Assembly (NCBI RefSeq): GCF_034190915.1 | Contig: NW_026947693.1 | Coordinates: 124,001-188,000, forward strand | Length of the DNA stretch: 64,000 nucleotides | Source: Cavia porcellus | Taxonomy: Eukaryota > Chordata > Mammalia > Rodentia > Caviidae | Reading direction: 5' to 3' | Part shown: positions 12,801 to 27,200 of the stretch, piece after piece | Layout: each line of letters begins with the position of its first letter | How positions within the stretch are numbered: the stretch's first letter is position 1 | Made by a program: the position numbers and the translations under genes | Notes under the pieces: generated by a model | Told to the model about the DNA's origin: nothing | The model's database searches: none | The model's input: only the letters and a program-made list of their open reading frames with translations

Positions 12801-15389
12801 CTCCTACTAGTGAATGTAATGTAACACACACCCACACAATGCGCACCACCCCGTGATGTTTTTCTCACTCCTACTAGTGAATGTAATGTAACACACACCC
12901 ATACAATGCCCACCACCCCGTGATGTTTTTCTCACTCCTACTAGTGAAGGTAATGTAACACACACCCATACAATGCGCACCACCCCGTGATGTTTTTCTC
13001 ACTCCTACTACTGAATGTAATGTAACACACACCCATACAATGCGCACCACCCCGTGATGTTTTTCTCACTCCTACTAGTGAATGTAATGTAACACACACC
13101 CATACAATGCACACCACCCCGTGATGTTTTTCTCACTCCTACTAGTGAATGTAATGTAACACACACCCATACAATGCGCACCACCCCGTGATGTTTTTCT
13201 CACTCCTACTAGTGAATGTAATGTAACACACACCCATACAATGCGAACCACCCCGTGATGTTTTTCTCACTCCTACTAGTGAATGTAATGTAACACACAC
13301 CCATACAATGCGCACCACCCCGTGATGTTTTTCTCATTCCTACTAGTGAATGTAATGTAACACACACCCATACAATGCGCCCCACCCCGTGATGTTTTTC
13401 TCACTCCTACTAGTGAATCTAATGTAACACACACCCATACAATGCGCCCCACCCCGTGATGTTTTTCTCACTCCTACTAGGGAATCTAATGTAACACACA
13501 CCCATACAATGCGCCCCACCCCGTGATGTTTTTCTCACTCCTACTAGTGAATCTAATGTAACACACACCCATACAATGCGCCCCACCCCGTGAAGTTTTT
13601 CTCACTCCTACTAGGGAGTGTAATGTAACACACACCCATACAATGCGCCCCACCCCGTGATGTTTTTCTCACTCCTACTAGTTAATGTAATGTAACACAC
13701 ACCCATACAATGCGCACCACCCCGTGATGTTTTTTTCACTGCTACTTGTGAATGTAATATAACACACACCCATACAATGCGCACCACCCCGTGACGTTTT
13801 TCTCACTGCTACTAGTGAATGTAATGTAACACACACCCATACAATGCGCACCACCCCGTGACGTTTTTCTCACTCCTACTAGTGAATGTAATGTAACACA
13901 CACCCATACAATGCGCACCACCCCGTGACGTTTTTCTCACTCCTACTAGTGAATGTAATGTAACACACACCCATACAATGCGCACCACCCCGTGACGTTT
14001 TTCTCACTCCTACTAGTGAATGTAATGTAACACACACCCATACAATGCGCACCACCCCGTGATGTTTTTCTCACTCCTACTAGTGAATGTAATGTAACAC
14101 ACACCCATACAATGCGCACCACCCCGTGATGTTTTTCTCACTCCTACTAGTGAATGTAATGTAACACACACCCATACAATGCCCACGACCCCGTGATGTT
14201 TTTCTCACTCCTACTAGTGAATGTAATGTAACACACACCCATACAATGCGCACCACCCCGTGATGTTTTTCTCACTCCTACTAGTGAATGTAATGTAACA
14301 CACACCCATACAATGCGCACCACCCCGTGATGTTTTTCTCACTCCTACTAGTGAATGTAATGTAACACACACCCATACAATGCGCACCACCCCGTGATGT
14401 TTATCTCACTCCTACTAGTGAATGTAATGTAACACACACCCATACAATGCGCACCACCCCGTGATGTTTTTCTCACTCCTACTAGTGAATGTAATGTAAC
14501 ACACACCCATACAATGCGCACCACCCCGTGACGTTTTTCTCACTCCTACTAGTGAATGTAATGTAACACACACCCATACAATGCCCACCACCCCGTGACG
14601 TTTTTCTCACTCCTACTAGTGAATGTAATGTAACACACACCCATACAATGCCCACCACCCCGTGATGTTTTTCTCACTCCTACTAGGGAATCTAATGTAA
14701 CACACACCCATACAATGCGCCCAACCCCGTGACGTTTTTCTCACTCCTACTAGTGAATGTAATGTAACACACACCCATACAATGCGCACCACCCCGTGAC
14801 GTTTTTCTCACTCCTACTAGTGAATGTAATGTAACACACACCCATACAATGCGCACCACCCCGTGATGTTTTTCTCACTCCTACTAGTGAATGTAATGTA
14901 ACACACACCCATACAATGCGCACCTCCCCGTGATGTTTTTCTCACTCCTACTAGTGAATGTAATGTAACACACACCCATACAATGCGCACCACCCCGTGA
15001 TGTTTTTCTCACTCCTACTAGTGAATGTAATGTAACACACACCCATACAATGCACACCAAACCGTGATGATTTCTCACTCCTACTAGTGAATGTAATGTA
15101 ACACACACCCATACAATACGCACCACCCCGTGATGTTTTTCTCACTCCTACTAGTGAATCTAATGTAACACACACCCATACAATGCGCACCACCCCGTGA
15201 TGTTTTTCTCACTCCTACTAGTGAATCTAATGTAACACACACCCATACAATGCGCACCACGCCGTGATGTTTTTCTCACTCCTACTAGTGAATGTAATGT
15301 AACACACACCCATACAATGCGCACCACCCCGTGATGTTTTTCTCACCCCTACTAGTGAATGTAATGTAAAACACACCCATACAATGCGC
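9832..15389 (+). repeat. Monomer run S3, 83 units, between E3 and E4
   Basis: 5558 bp equals 83 x 67 minus 3, with GATGATTTC near 10045, 11918 and 15067. No gene is visible. It holds two superunits with no E between them. An internally deleted one (to about 11.61 kb) passes from an AGTGTATC unit (10733) to a CCCACGACC unit (11034) without the CGCCCC run. The order then jumps back at about 11.61-11.68 kb to the ACTCCCAT unit that normally lies just after an E, and a full superunit follows. 83 equals 24 + 59. Confidence 0.91.
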
Positions 15390-15533
15390 ACCACACCGCG
15401 ATGTTTTTCAGAAACCTATCCTACATTGGCACTGCATGTTCCCTGACCTCCCCATGCTGACCACCCCGTGGTGCTTTTCTCCATGCTACATTGCCACTCA
15501 CTGCCTATCCTAATTCAGACCCTCCCCATTCAA
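15390..15533 (+). repeat. Diverged dimer element E4 (subfamily a, 144 bp)
   Basis: Copy of E1 at +11,477: it shares the ACCACACCGCG entry and TCACTGCC in unit 2. Standard flanks. Confidence 0.92.
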
Positions 15534-17137
15534 ACCACCCCGTAATGTTTTCCTCACTCCTACTAGTGAATGTAATGTAACGCACACCCATACAATGCGC
15601 ACCACCCCATGATGTTTTTCTCACTCCTACTAGTGAATGTAATGTAACACACACCCATACAATGCGCACCAACCCGTGATGATTTCTCACTGCTACTAGT
15701 GAATGTAATGTAACACACACCCATACAATACGCACCACCCCGTGATGTTTTTCTCACTCCTACTAGTGAATCTAATGTAACACACACCCATACAATGCGC
15801 ACCACCCCGTGATGTTTTTCTCACTCCTACTAGTGAATCTAATGTAACACACACCCATACAATGCGCACCACCCCGTGATGTTTTTCTCACTCCTACTAG
15901 TGAATGTAATGTAACACACACCCATACAATGCGCACCACCCCGTGATGTTTTTCTCACTCCTACTAGTGAATGTAATGTAACACACACCCATACAATGCG
16001 CACCACCCCGTGATGTTTTTCTCACTCCTACTAGTGAATGTAATGTAACACACACCCATACAATGCGCACCACCCCGTGATGATTTCTCACTCCTACTAG
16101 TGAATGTAATGTAACACACACCCATACATGCGCACCACCCCGTGATGTTTTTCTCACTCCTACTAGTGAATGTAATGTAACACACACCCATACAATGCGC
16201 ACCACCCCGTGATGTTTTTCTCACTCCTACTAGTGAATGTAATGTAACACACACCCATACAATGCGCACCACCCCGTGACGTTTTTCTCACTCCTACTAG
16301 TGAATGTAATGTAACACACACCCATACAATGCCCACCACCCCGTGACGTTTTTCTCACTCCTACTAGTGAATGTAATGTAACACACACCCATACAATGCC
16401 CACCACCCCGTGATGTTTTTCTCACTCCTACTAGGGAATCTAATGTAACACACACCCATACAATGCGCCCAACCCCGTAACGTTTTTCTCACACCTACTA
16501 GTGAATGTAATGTAACACACACCCATACAATGCGGACCACCCCGTGACGTTTTTCTCACTCCTACTAGTGAATGTAATGTAACACACACCCATACAATGC
16601 GCACCACCCCGTGATGTTTTTCTCACTCCTACTAGTGAATGTAATGTAACACACACCCATACAATGCGCACCACCCCGTGATGTTTTTCTCACTCCTACT
16701 AGTGAATGTAATGTAACACACACCCATACAATGCGCACCACCCCGTGATGTTTTTCTCACTCCTACTAGTGAATGTAATGTAACAAACACCCATACAATG
16801 CACACCAAACCGTGATGATTTCTCACTCCTACTAGTGAATGTAATGTAACACACACCCATACAATACGCACCACCCCGTGATGTTTTTCTCACTCCTACT
16901 AGTGAATCTAATGTAACACACACCCATACAATGCGCACCACCCCGTGATGTTTTTCTCACTCCTACTAGTGAATCTAATGTAACACACACCCATACAATG
17001 CGCACCACCCCGTGATGTTTTTCTCACTCCTACTAGTGAATGTAATGTAACACACACCCATACAATGCGCACCACCCCGTGATGTTTTTCTCACCCCTAC
17101 TAGTGAATGTAATGTAAAACACACCCATACAATGCGC
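15534..17137 (+). repeat. Monomer run S4, 24 units, between E4 and E5
   Basis: 1604 bp, 24 units with four one-base-deleted copies; the +11,477 duplicate of S1, including the rare CATACATGCG unit near 16125. Differences from S1 that I noticed are at 15630 (C, where S1 has T at 4153) and 16406 (C, where S1 has T at 4929). No gene is visible. Confidence 0.92.
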
Positions 17138-17281
17138 ACCACCCCGCGATGTTTTTCAGAAACCTATCCTACATTGGCACTGCATGTTCCCTGACCTCCC
17201 CATGCTGACCACCCCGTGGTGCTTTTCTCCATGCTACATTGCCACTCATTGCCTATCCTAATTCAGACCCTCCCCATTCAA
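17138..17281 (+). repeat. Diverged dimer element E5 (subfamily a, 144 bp)
   Basis: Copy of E2 at +11,477, with the ACCACCCCGCG entry and TCATTGCC. Standard flanks. Confidence 0.92.
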
Positions 17282-20200
17282 ACCACCCCGTAATGTTTTC
17301 CTCACTCCTACTAGTGAATGTAATGTAACGCACACCCATACAATGCGCACCACCCCGTGATGTTTTTCTAACTCCTACTAGTGAATGTAATGTAACACAC
17401 ACCCATAAAATGCGCACCACCCCATGATGTTTTTCTCACTCCTACTAGTGAATGTAATGTAACACACACCCATACAATGCGCACCAACCCGTGATGATTT
17501 CTCACTGCTACTAGTGAATGTAATGTAACACACACCCATACAATACGCACCACCCCGTGATGTTTTTCTCACTCCTACTAGTTAATGTAATGTAACACAC
17601 ACCCATACAATGCGCACCACCCCGTGATGTTTTTCTCACTCCTACTAGTGAATCTAATGTAACACACTCCCATACAATGCGCACCACCCCGTGATGTTTT
17701 TCTCACTCCTACTAGTGAATGTAATGTAACACACACCCATACAATGCGCACCACCCCGTGATGTTTTTCTCACTCCTACTAGTGAATGTAATGTAACACA
17801 CACCCATACAATGCGCACCACCCCGTGATGTTTTTCTCACTCCTACTAGTGAATGTAATGTAACACACACCCATACAATGCGCACCACCCCGTGATGATT
17901 TCTCACTCCTACTAGTGAATGTAATGTAACACACACCCATACAATGCGCACCACCCCGTGATGTTTTTCTCACTCCTACTAGTGAATGTAATGTAACACA
18001 CACCCATACAATGCGCACAACCCCGTAATGTTTTTCTCACTCCTACAAGTGAATGCAATGTAACACACACCCATACAATGCGCACCACCCCGTGATGTTT
18101 TTCTCACTCCTACTAGTGTATCTAATGTAACACACACCCATACAAGGCGCACCACCCCGTGATGTTTTTCTCACTCCTACTAGTGAATCTAATGTAACAC
18201 ACACCCATACAATGCGCACCACCCCGTGATGTTTTTCTCACTCCTACTAGTGAATGTAATGTAACACACACCCATACAATGCGCACCACCCCGTGATGTT
18301 TTTCTCACTCCTACTAGTGAATCTAATGTAACACACACCCATACAATGCGCACCACCCCGTGATGTTTTTCTCACTCCTACTAGTGTATCTAATGTAACA
18401 CACACCCATACAAGGCGCACCACCCCGTGATGTTTTTTTCACTCCTACTAGTGAATCTAATGTAACACACACCCATACAATGCGCACCACCCCGTGATGT
18501 TTTTCTCACTCTTAGTAGTGAATGTAATGTAACACACACCCATACAATGCGCACCACCCCGTGATGTTTATCTCACTCCTACTAGTGAATGTAATGTAAC
18601 ACACACCCACACAATGCGCACCACCCCGTGATGTTTTTCTCACTCCTACTAGTGAATGTAATGTAACACACACCCATACAATGCCCACCACCCCGTGATG
18701 TTTTTCTCACTCCTACTAGTGAAGGTAATGTAACACACACCCATACAATGCGCACCACCCCGTGATGTTTTTCTCACTCCTACTACTGAATGTAATGTAA
18801 CACACACCCATACAATGCGCACCACCCCGTGATGTTTTTCTCACTCCTACTAGTGAATGTAATGTAACACACACCCATACAATGCACACCACCCCGTGAT
18901 GTTTTTCTCACTCCTACTAGTGAATGTAATGTAACACACACCCATACAATGCGCACCACCCCGTGATGTTTTTCTCACTCCTACTAGTGAATGTAATGTA
19001 ACACACACCCATACAATGCGAACCACCCCGTGATGTTTTTCTCACTCCTACTAGTGAATGTAATGTAACACACACCCATACAATGCGCACCACCCCGTGA
19101 TGTTTTTCTCATTCCTACTAGTGAATGTAATGTAACACACACCCATACAATGCGCCCCTCCCCGTGATGTTTTTCTCACTCCTACTAGTGAATCTAATGT
19201 AACACACACCCATACAATGCGCCCCACCCCGTGATGTTTTTCTCACTCCTACTAGGGAATCTAATGTAACACACACCCATACAATGCGCCCCACCCCGTG
19301 ATGTTTTTCTCACTCCTACTAGTGAATCTAATGTAACACACACCCATACAATGCGCCCCACCCCGTGAAGTTTTTCTCACTCCTACTAGGGAGTGTAATG
19401 TAACACACACCCATACAATGCGCCCCACCCCGTGATGTTTTTCTCACTCCTACTAGTTAATGTAATGTAACACACACCCATACAATGCGCACCACCCCGT
19501 GATGTTTTTTTCACTGCTACTTGTGAATGTAATATAACACACACCCATACAATGCGCACCACCCCGTGACGTTTTTCTCACTGCTACTAGTGAATGTAAT
19601 GTAACACACACCCATACAATGTGCACCACCCCGTGACGTTTTTCTCACTCCTACTAGTGAATGTAATGTAACACACACCCATACAATGCGCACCACCCCG
19701 TGACGTTTTTCTCACTCCTACTAGTGAATGTAATGTAACACACACCCATACAATGCGCACCACCCCGTGACGTTTTTCTCACTCCTACTAGTGAATGTAA
19801 TGTAACACACACCCATACAATGCGCACCACCCCGTGATGTTTTTCTCACTCCTACTAGTGAATGTAATGTAACACACACCCATACAATGCGCACCACCCC
19901 GTGATGTTTTTCTCACTCCTACTAGTGAATGTAATGTAACACACACCCATACAATGCCCACGACCCCGTGATGTTTTTCTCACTCCTACTAGTGAATGTA
20001 ATGTAACACACACCCATACAATGCGCACCACCCCGTGATGTTTTTCTCACTCCTACTAGTGAATGTAATGTAACACACACCCATACAATGCGCACCACCC
20101 CGTGATGTTTTTCTCACTCCTACTAGTGAATGTAATGTAACACACACCCATACAATGCGCACCACCCCGTGATGTTTATCTCACTCCTACTAGTGAATGT

Positions 20201-21164
20201 AATGTAACACACACCCATACAATGCGCACCACCCCGTGATGTTTTTCTCACTCCTACTAGTGAATGTAATGTAACACACACCCATACAATGCGCACCACC
20301 CCGTGACGTTTTTCTCACTCCTACTAGTGAATGTAATGTAACACACACCCATACAATGCCCACCACCCCGTGACGTTTTTCTCACTCCTACTAGTGAATG
20401 TAATGTAACACACACCCATACAATGCCCACCACCCCGTGATGTTTTTCTCACTCCTACTAGGGAATCTAATGTAACACACACCCATACAATGCGCCCAAC
20501 CCCGTGACGTTTTTCTCACTCCTACTAGTGAATGTAATGTAACACACACCCATACAATGCGCACCACCCCGTGACGTTTTTCTCACTCCTACTAGTGAAT
20601 GTAATGTAACACACACCCATACAATGCGCACCACCCCGTGATGTTTTTCTCACTCCTACTAGTGAATGTAATGTAACACACACCCATACAATGCGCACCT
20701 CGCCGTGATGTTTTTCTCACTCCTACTAGTGAATGTAATGTAACACACACCCATACAATGCGCACCACCCCGTGATGTTTTTCTCACTCCTACTAGTGAA
20801 TGTAATGTAACACACACCCATACAATGCACACCAAACCGTGATGATTTCTCACTCCTACTAGTGAATGTAATGTAACACACACCCATACAATACGCACCA
20901 CCCCGTGATGTTTTTCTCACTCCTACTAGTGAGTCTAATGTAACACACACCCATACAATGCGCACCACCCCGTGATGTTTTTCTCACTCCTACTAGTGAA
21001 TCTAATGTAACACACACCCATACAATGCGCACCACCCCGTGATGTTTTTCTCACTCCTACTAGTGAATGTAATGTAACACACACCCATACAATGCGCACC
21101 ACCCCGTGATGTTTTTCTCACCCCTACTAGTGAATGTAATGTAAAACACACCCATACAATGCGC
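17282..21164 (+). repeat. Monomer run S5, 58 units, between E5 and E6
   Basis: 3883 bp, 58 units; the +11,477 duplicate of S2. Differences I noticed are an extra T at 18438 (TTTTTTTC against TTTTTCTC) and G at 20702 where S2 has C at 9225. The CTCCCCGTG unit near 19146 is shared with S2 but not with S0. No gene is visible. Confidence 0.92.
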
Positions 21165-21308
21165 ACCACCCCGCGATGTTTTTCAGAAACCTATCCTACA
21201 TTGGCACTGCATGTTCCCTGACCTCCCCATGCTGACCACCCCGTGGTGCTTTTCTCCATGCTACATTGCCACTCATTGCCTATCCTAATTCAGACCCTCC
21301 CCATTCAA
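21165..21308 (+). repeat. Diverged dimer element E6 (subfamily a, 144 bp)
   Basis: Copy of E3 at +11,477; entry ACCACCCCGCG, GGCACTGC, TCATTGCC, CCCCATTCAA. Standard flanks. Confidence 0.92.
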
Positions 21309-24119
21309 ACCACCCCGTAATGTTTTCCTCACTCCTACTAGTGAATGTAATGTAACGCACACCCATACAATGCGCACCACCCCGTGATGTTTTTCTAACT
21401 CCTACTAGTGAATGTAATGTAACACACACCCATAAAATGCGCACCACCCCATGATGTTTTTCTCACACCTACTAGTGAATGTAATGTAACACACACCAAT
21501 ACAATGCGCACCAACCCGTGATGATTTCTCACTGCTACTAGTGAATGTAATGTAACACACACCCATACAATACGCACCACCCCGTGATGTTTTTCTCACT
21601 CCTACTAGTTAATGTAATGTAACACACACCCATACAATGCGCACCACCCCGTGATGTTTTTCTCACTCCTACTAGTGAATCTAATGTAACACACTCCCAT
21701 ACAATGCGCACCACCCCGTGATGTTTTTCTCACTCCTACTAGTGAATGTAATGTAACACACACCCATACAATGCGCACCACCCCGTGATGTTTTTCTCAC
21801 TCCTACTAGTGAATGTAATGTAACACACACCCATACAATGCGCACCACCCCGTGATGTTTTTCTCACTCCTACTAGTGAATGTAATGTAACACACACCCA
21901 TACAATGCGCACCACCCCGTGATGATTTCTCACTCCTACTAGTGAATGTAATGTAACACACACCCATACAATGCGCACCACCCCGTGATGTTTTTCTCAC
22001 TCCTACTAGTGAATGTAATGTAACACACACCCATACAATGCGCACAACCCCGTAATGTTTTTCTCACTCCTACAAGTGAATGCAATGTAACACACACCCA
22101 TACAATGCGCACCACCCCGTGATGTTTTTCTCACCCCTACTAGTGAATGTAATGTAACACACACCCATACAAGGCGCACCACCCCGTGATGTTTTTCTCA
22201 CTCCTATTAGTGAATGTAATGTAACACACACCCATACAATGCGCACCACCCCGTGATGTTTTTCTCACTCCTACTAGTGAATGTAATGTAACACACACCC
22301 ATACAATGCGCACCACCCCGTGATGTTTTTCTCACTCCTACTAGTGAATGTAATGTAACACACACCCATACAATGCGCACCACCCCGTGATGTTTTTCTC
22401 ACTCCTACTAGTGAATCTAATGTAACACACACCCATACAATGCGCACCACCCCGTGATGTTTTTCTCACTCCTACTAGTGAATGTAATGTAACACACACC
22501 CATACAATGCGCACCACCCCGTGATGTTTTTCTCACTCCTACTAGTGAATCTAATGTAACACACACCCATACAATGCGCACCACCCCGTGATGTTTTTCT
22601 CACTCCTACTAGTGTATCTAATGTAACACACACCCATACAAGGCGCACCACCCCGTGATGTTTTTCTCACTCCTACTAGTGAATGTAATGTAACACACAC
22701 CCATACAATGCGCACCACCCCGTGATGTTTTTCTCACTCCTACTAGTGAATCTAATGTAACACACACCCATACAATGCGCACCACCCCGTGATGTTTTTC
22801 TCACTCCTACTAGTGAATGTAATGTAACACACACCCATACAATGCGCACCACCCCGTGATGTTTTTCTCACTCCTACTAGTGAATGTAATGTAACACACA
22901 CCCATACAATGCCCACGACCCCGTGATGTTTTTCTCACTCCTACTAGTGAATGTAATGTAACACACACCCATACAATGCGCACCACCCCGTGATGTTTTT
23001 CTCACTCCTACTAGTGAATGTAATGTAACACACACCCATACAATGCGCACCACCCCGTGATGTTTTTCTCACTCCTACTAGTGAATGTAATGTAACACAC
23101 ACCCATACAATGCGCACCACCCCGTGATGTTTATCTCACTCCTACTAGTGAATGTAATGTAACACACACCCATACAATGCGCACCACCCCGTGATGTTTT
23201 TCTCACTCCTACTAGTGAATGTAATGTAACACACACCCATACAATGCGCACCACCCCGTGACGTTTTTCTCACTCCTACTAGTGAATGTAATGTAACACA
23301 CACCCATACAATGCCCACCACCCCGTGACGTTTTTCTCACTCCTACTAGTGAATGTAATGTAACACACACCCATACAATGCCCACCACCCCGTGATGTTT
23401 TTCTCACTCCTACTAGGGAATCTAATGTAACACACACCCATACAATGCGCCCAACCCCGTGACGTTTTTCTCACTCCTACTAGTGAATGTAATGTAACAC
23501 ACACCCATACAATGCGCACCACCCCGTGACGTTTTTCTCACTCCTACTAGTGAATGTAATGTAACACACACCCATACAATGCGCACCACCCCGTGATGTT
23601 TTTCTCACTCCTACTAGTGAATGTAATGTAACACACACCCATACAATGCGCACCTCCCCGTGATGTTTTTCTCACTCCTACTAGTGAATGTAATGTAACA
23701 CACACCCATACAATGCGCACCACCCCGTGATGTTTTTCTCACTCCTACTAGTGAATGTAATGTAACACACACCCATACAATGCACACCAAACCGTGATGA
23801 TTTCTCACTCCTACTAGTGAATGTAATGTAACACACACCCATACAATTCGCACCACCCCGTGATGTTTTTCTCACTCCTACTAGTGAATCTAATGTAACA
23901 CACACCCATACAATGCGCACCACCCCGTGATGTTTTTCTCACTCCTACTAGTGAATCTAATGTAACACACACCCATACAATGCGCACCACCCCGTGATGT
24001 TTTTCTCACTCCTACTAGTGAATGTAATGTAACACACACCCATACAATGCGCACCACCCCGTGATGTTTTTCTCACCCCTACTAGTGAATGTAATGTAAA
24101 ACACACCCATACAATGCGC
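21309..24119 (+). repeat. Monomer run S6, 42 units, between E6 and E7
   Basis: 2811 bp equals 42 x 67 minus 3 (GATGATTTC near 21520, 21921 and 23777). No gene is visible. Compared with the 59-unit form it lacks 17 units: after the AGTGTATC unit near 22612 it reaches the CCCACGACC unit near 22911 without the CGCCCC and first GACG runs. The same shortcut is seen in the first part of S3. A unit near 23847 carries CAATTCGC instead of CAATACGC. Confidence 0.92.
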
Positions 24120-24263
24120 ACCACCCCGCGATGTTTTTCAGAAACCTATCCTACATTGGCACTGCATGTTCCCTGACCTCCCCATGCTGACCACCCCGTG
24201 GTGCTTTTCTCCATGCTACATTGCCACTCATTGCCTATCCTAATTCAGACCCTCCCCATTCAA
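24120..24263 (+). repeat. Diverged dimer element E7 (subfamily a, 144 bp)
   Basis: Standard subfamily a element with ACCACCCCGCG entry and TCATTGCC. The following junction reads CCCCATAATG (near 24270) where the other subfamily a copies read CCCCGTAATG. Confidence 0.92.
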
Positions 24264-27200
24264 ACCACCCCATAATGTTTTCCTCACTCCTACTAGTGAA
24301 TGTAATGTAACGCACACCCATACAATGCGCACCACCCCGTGATGTTTTTCTAACTCCTACTAGTGAATGTAATGTAACACACACCCATAAAATGCGCACC
24401 ACCCCATGATGTTTTTCTCACACCTACTAGTGAATGTAATGTAACACACACCAATACAATGCGCACCAACCCGTGATGATTTCTCACTGCTACTAGTGAA
24501 TGTAATGTAACACACACCCATACAATACGCACCACCCCGTGATGTTTTTCTCACTCCTACTAGTTAATGTAATGTAACACACACCCATACAATGCGCACC
24601 ACCCCGTGATGTTTTTCTCACTCCTACTAGTGAATCTAATGTAACACACTCCCATACAATGCGCACCACCCCGTGATGTTTTTCTCACTCCTACTAGTGA
24701 ATGTAATGTAACACACACCCATACAATGCGCACCACCCCGTGATGTTTTTCTCACTCCTACTAGTGAATGTAATGTAACACACACCCATACAATGCGCAC
24801 CACCCCGTGATGTTTTTCTCACTCCTACTAGTGAATGTAATGTAACACACACCCATACAATGCGCACCACCCCGTGATGATTTCTCACTCCTACTAGTGA
24901 ATGTAATGTAACACACACCCATACAATGCGCACCACCCCGTGATGTTTTTCTCACTCCTACTAGTGAATGTAATGTAACACACACCCATACAATGCGCAC
25001 AACCCCGTAATGTTTTTCTCACTCCTACAAGTGAATGCAATGTAACACACACCCATACAATGCGCACCACCCCGTGATGTTTTTCTCACCCCTACTAGTG
25101 AATGTAATGTAACACACACCCATACAAGGCGCACCACCCCGTGATGTTTTTCTCACTCCTATTAGTGAATGTAATGTAACACACACCCATACAATGCGCA
25201 CCACCCCGTGATGTTTTTCTCACACCTACTAGTGAATGTAATGTAACACACACCCATACAATGCGCACCACCCCGTGATGTTTTTCTCACTCCTACTAGT
25301 GAATGTAATGTAACACACACCCATACAATGCGCACCACCCCGTGATGTTTTTCTCACTCCTACTAGTGAATGTAATGTAACACACACCCATACAATGCGC
25401 ACCACCCCGTGATGTTTTTCTCACTCCTACTAGTGAATGTAATGTAACACACACCCATACAATGCGCACCACCCCGTGATGTTTTTCTCACTCCTACTAG
25501 TGAATCTAATGTAACACACACCCATACAATGCGCACCACCCCGTGATGTTTTTCTCACTCCTACTAGTGTATCTAATGTAACACACACCCATACAAGGCG
25601 CACCACCCCGTGATGTTTTTCTCACTCCTACTAGTGAATCTAATGTAACACACACCCATACAATGCGCACCACCCCGTGATGTTTTTCTCACTCTTAGTA
25701 GTGAATGTAATGTAACACACACCCATACAATGCGCACCACCCCGTGATGTTTATCTCACTCCTACTAGTGAATGTAATGTAACACACACCCACACAATGC
25801 GCACCACCCCGTGATGTTTTTCTCACTCCTACTAGTGAATGTAATGTAACACACACCCATACAATGCCCACCACCCCGTGATGTTTTTCTCACTCCTACT
25901 AGTGAAGGTAATGTAACACACACCCATACAATGCGCACCACCCCGTGATGTTTTTCTCACTCCTACTACTGAATGTAATGTAACACACACCCATACAATG
26001 CGCACCACCCCGTGATGTTTTTCTCACTCCTACTAGTGAATGTAATGTAACACACACCCATACAATGCACACCACCCCGTGATGTTTTTCTCACTCCTAC
26101 TAGTGAATGTAATGTAACACACACCCATACAATGCGCACCACCCCGTGATATTTTTCTCACTCCTACTAGTGAATGTAATGTAACACACACCCATACAAT
26201 GCGAACCACCCCGTGATGTTTTTCTAACTCCTACTAGTGAATGTAATGTAACACACACCCATACAATGCGCACCACCCCGTGATGTTTTTCTCATTCCTA
26301 CTAGTGAATGTAATGTAACACACACCCATACAATGCGCCCCACCCCGTGATGTTTTTCTCACTCCTACTAGTGAATCTAATGTAACACACACCCATACAA
26401 TGCGCCCCACCCCGTGATGTTTTTCTCACTCCTACTAGGGAATCTAATGTAACACACACCCATACAATGCGCCCCACCCCGTGATGTTTTTCTCACTCCT
26501 ACTAGTGAATCTAATGTAACACACACCCATACAATGCGCCCCACCCCGTGAAGTTTTTCTCACTCCTACTAGGGAGTGTAATGTAACACACACCCATACA
26601 ATGCGCCCCACCCCGTGATGTTTTTCTCACTCCTACTAGTTAATGTAATGTAACACACACCCATACAATGCGCACCACCCCGTGATGTTTTTTTCACTGC
26701 TACTTGTGAATGTAATATAACACACACCCATACAATGCGCACCACCCCGTGACGTTTTTCTCACTGCTACTAGTGAATGTAATGTAACACACACCCATAC
26801 AATGTGCACCACCACGTGACGTTTTTCTCACTCCTACTAGTGAATGTAATGTAACACACACCCATACAATGCGCACCACCCCGTGACGTTTTTCTCACTC
26901 CTACTAGTGAATGTAATGTAACACACACCCATACAATGCGCACCACCCCGTGACGTTTTTCTCACTCCTACTAGTGAATGTAATGTAACACACACCCATA
27001 CAATGCGCACCACCCCGTGATGTTTTTCTCACTCCTACTAGTGAATGTAATGTAACACACACCCATACAATGCGCACCACCCCGTGATGTTTTTCTCACT
27101 CCTACTAGTGAATGTAATGTAACACACACCCATACAATGCCCACGACCCCGTGATGTTTTTCTCACTCCTACTAGTGAATGTAATGTAACACACACCCAT

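Noticed and set aside
26813..26818. E-box CACGTG (also 30907-30912 and 52365-52370)
   Set aside because: Isolated single-base variants of the CCCCGTG site; two of the three are copies of each other by the 4094-bp duplication. No promoter context.
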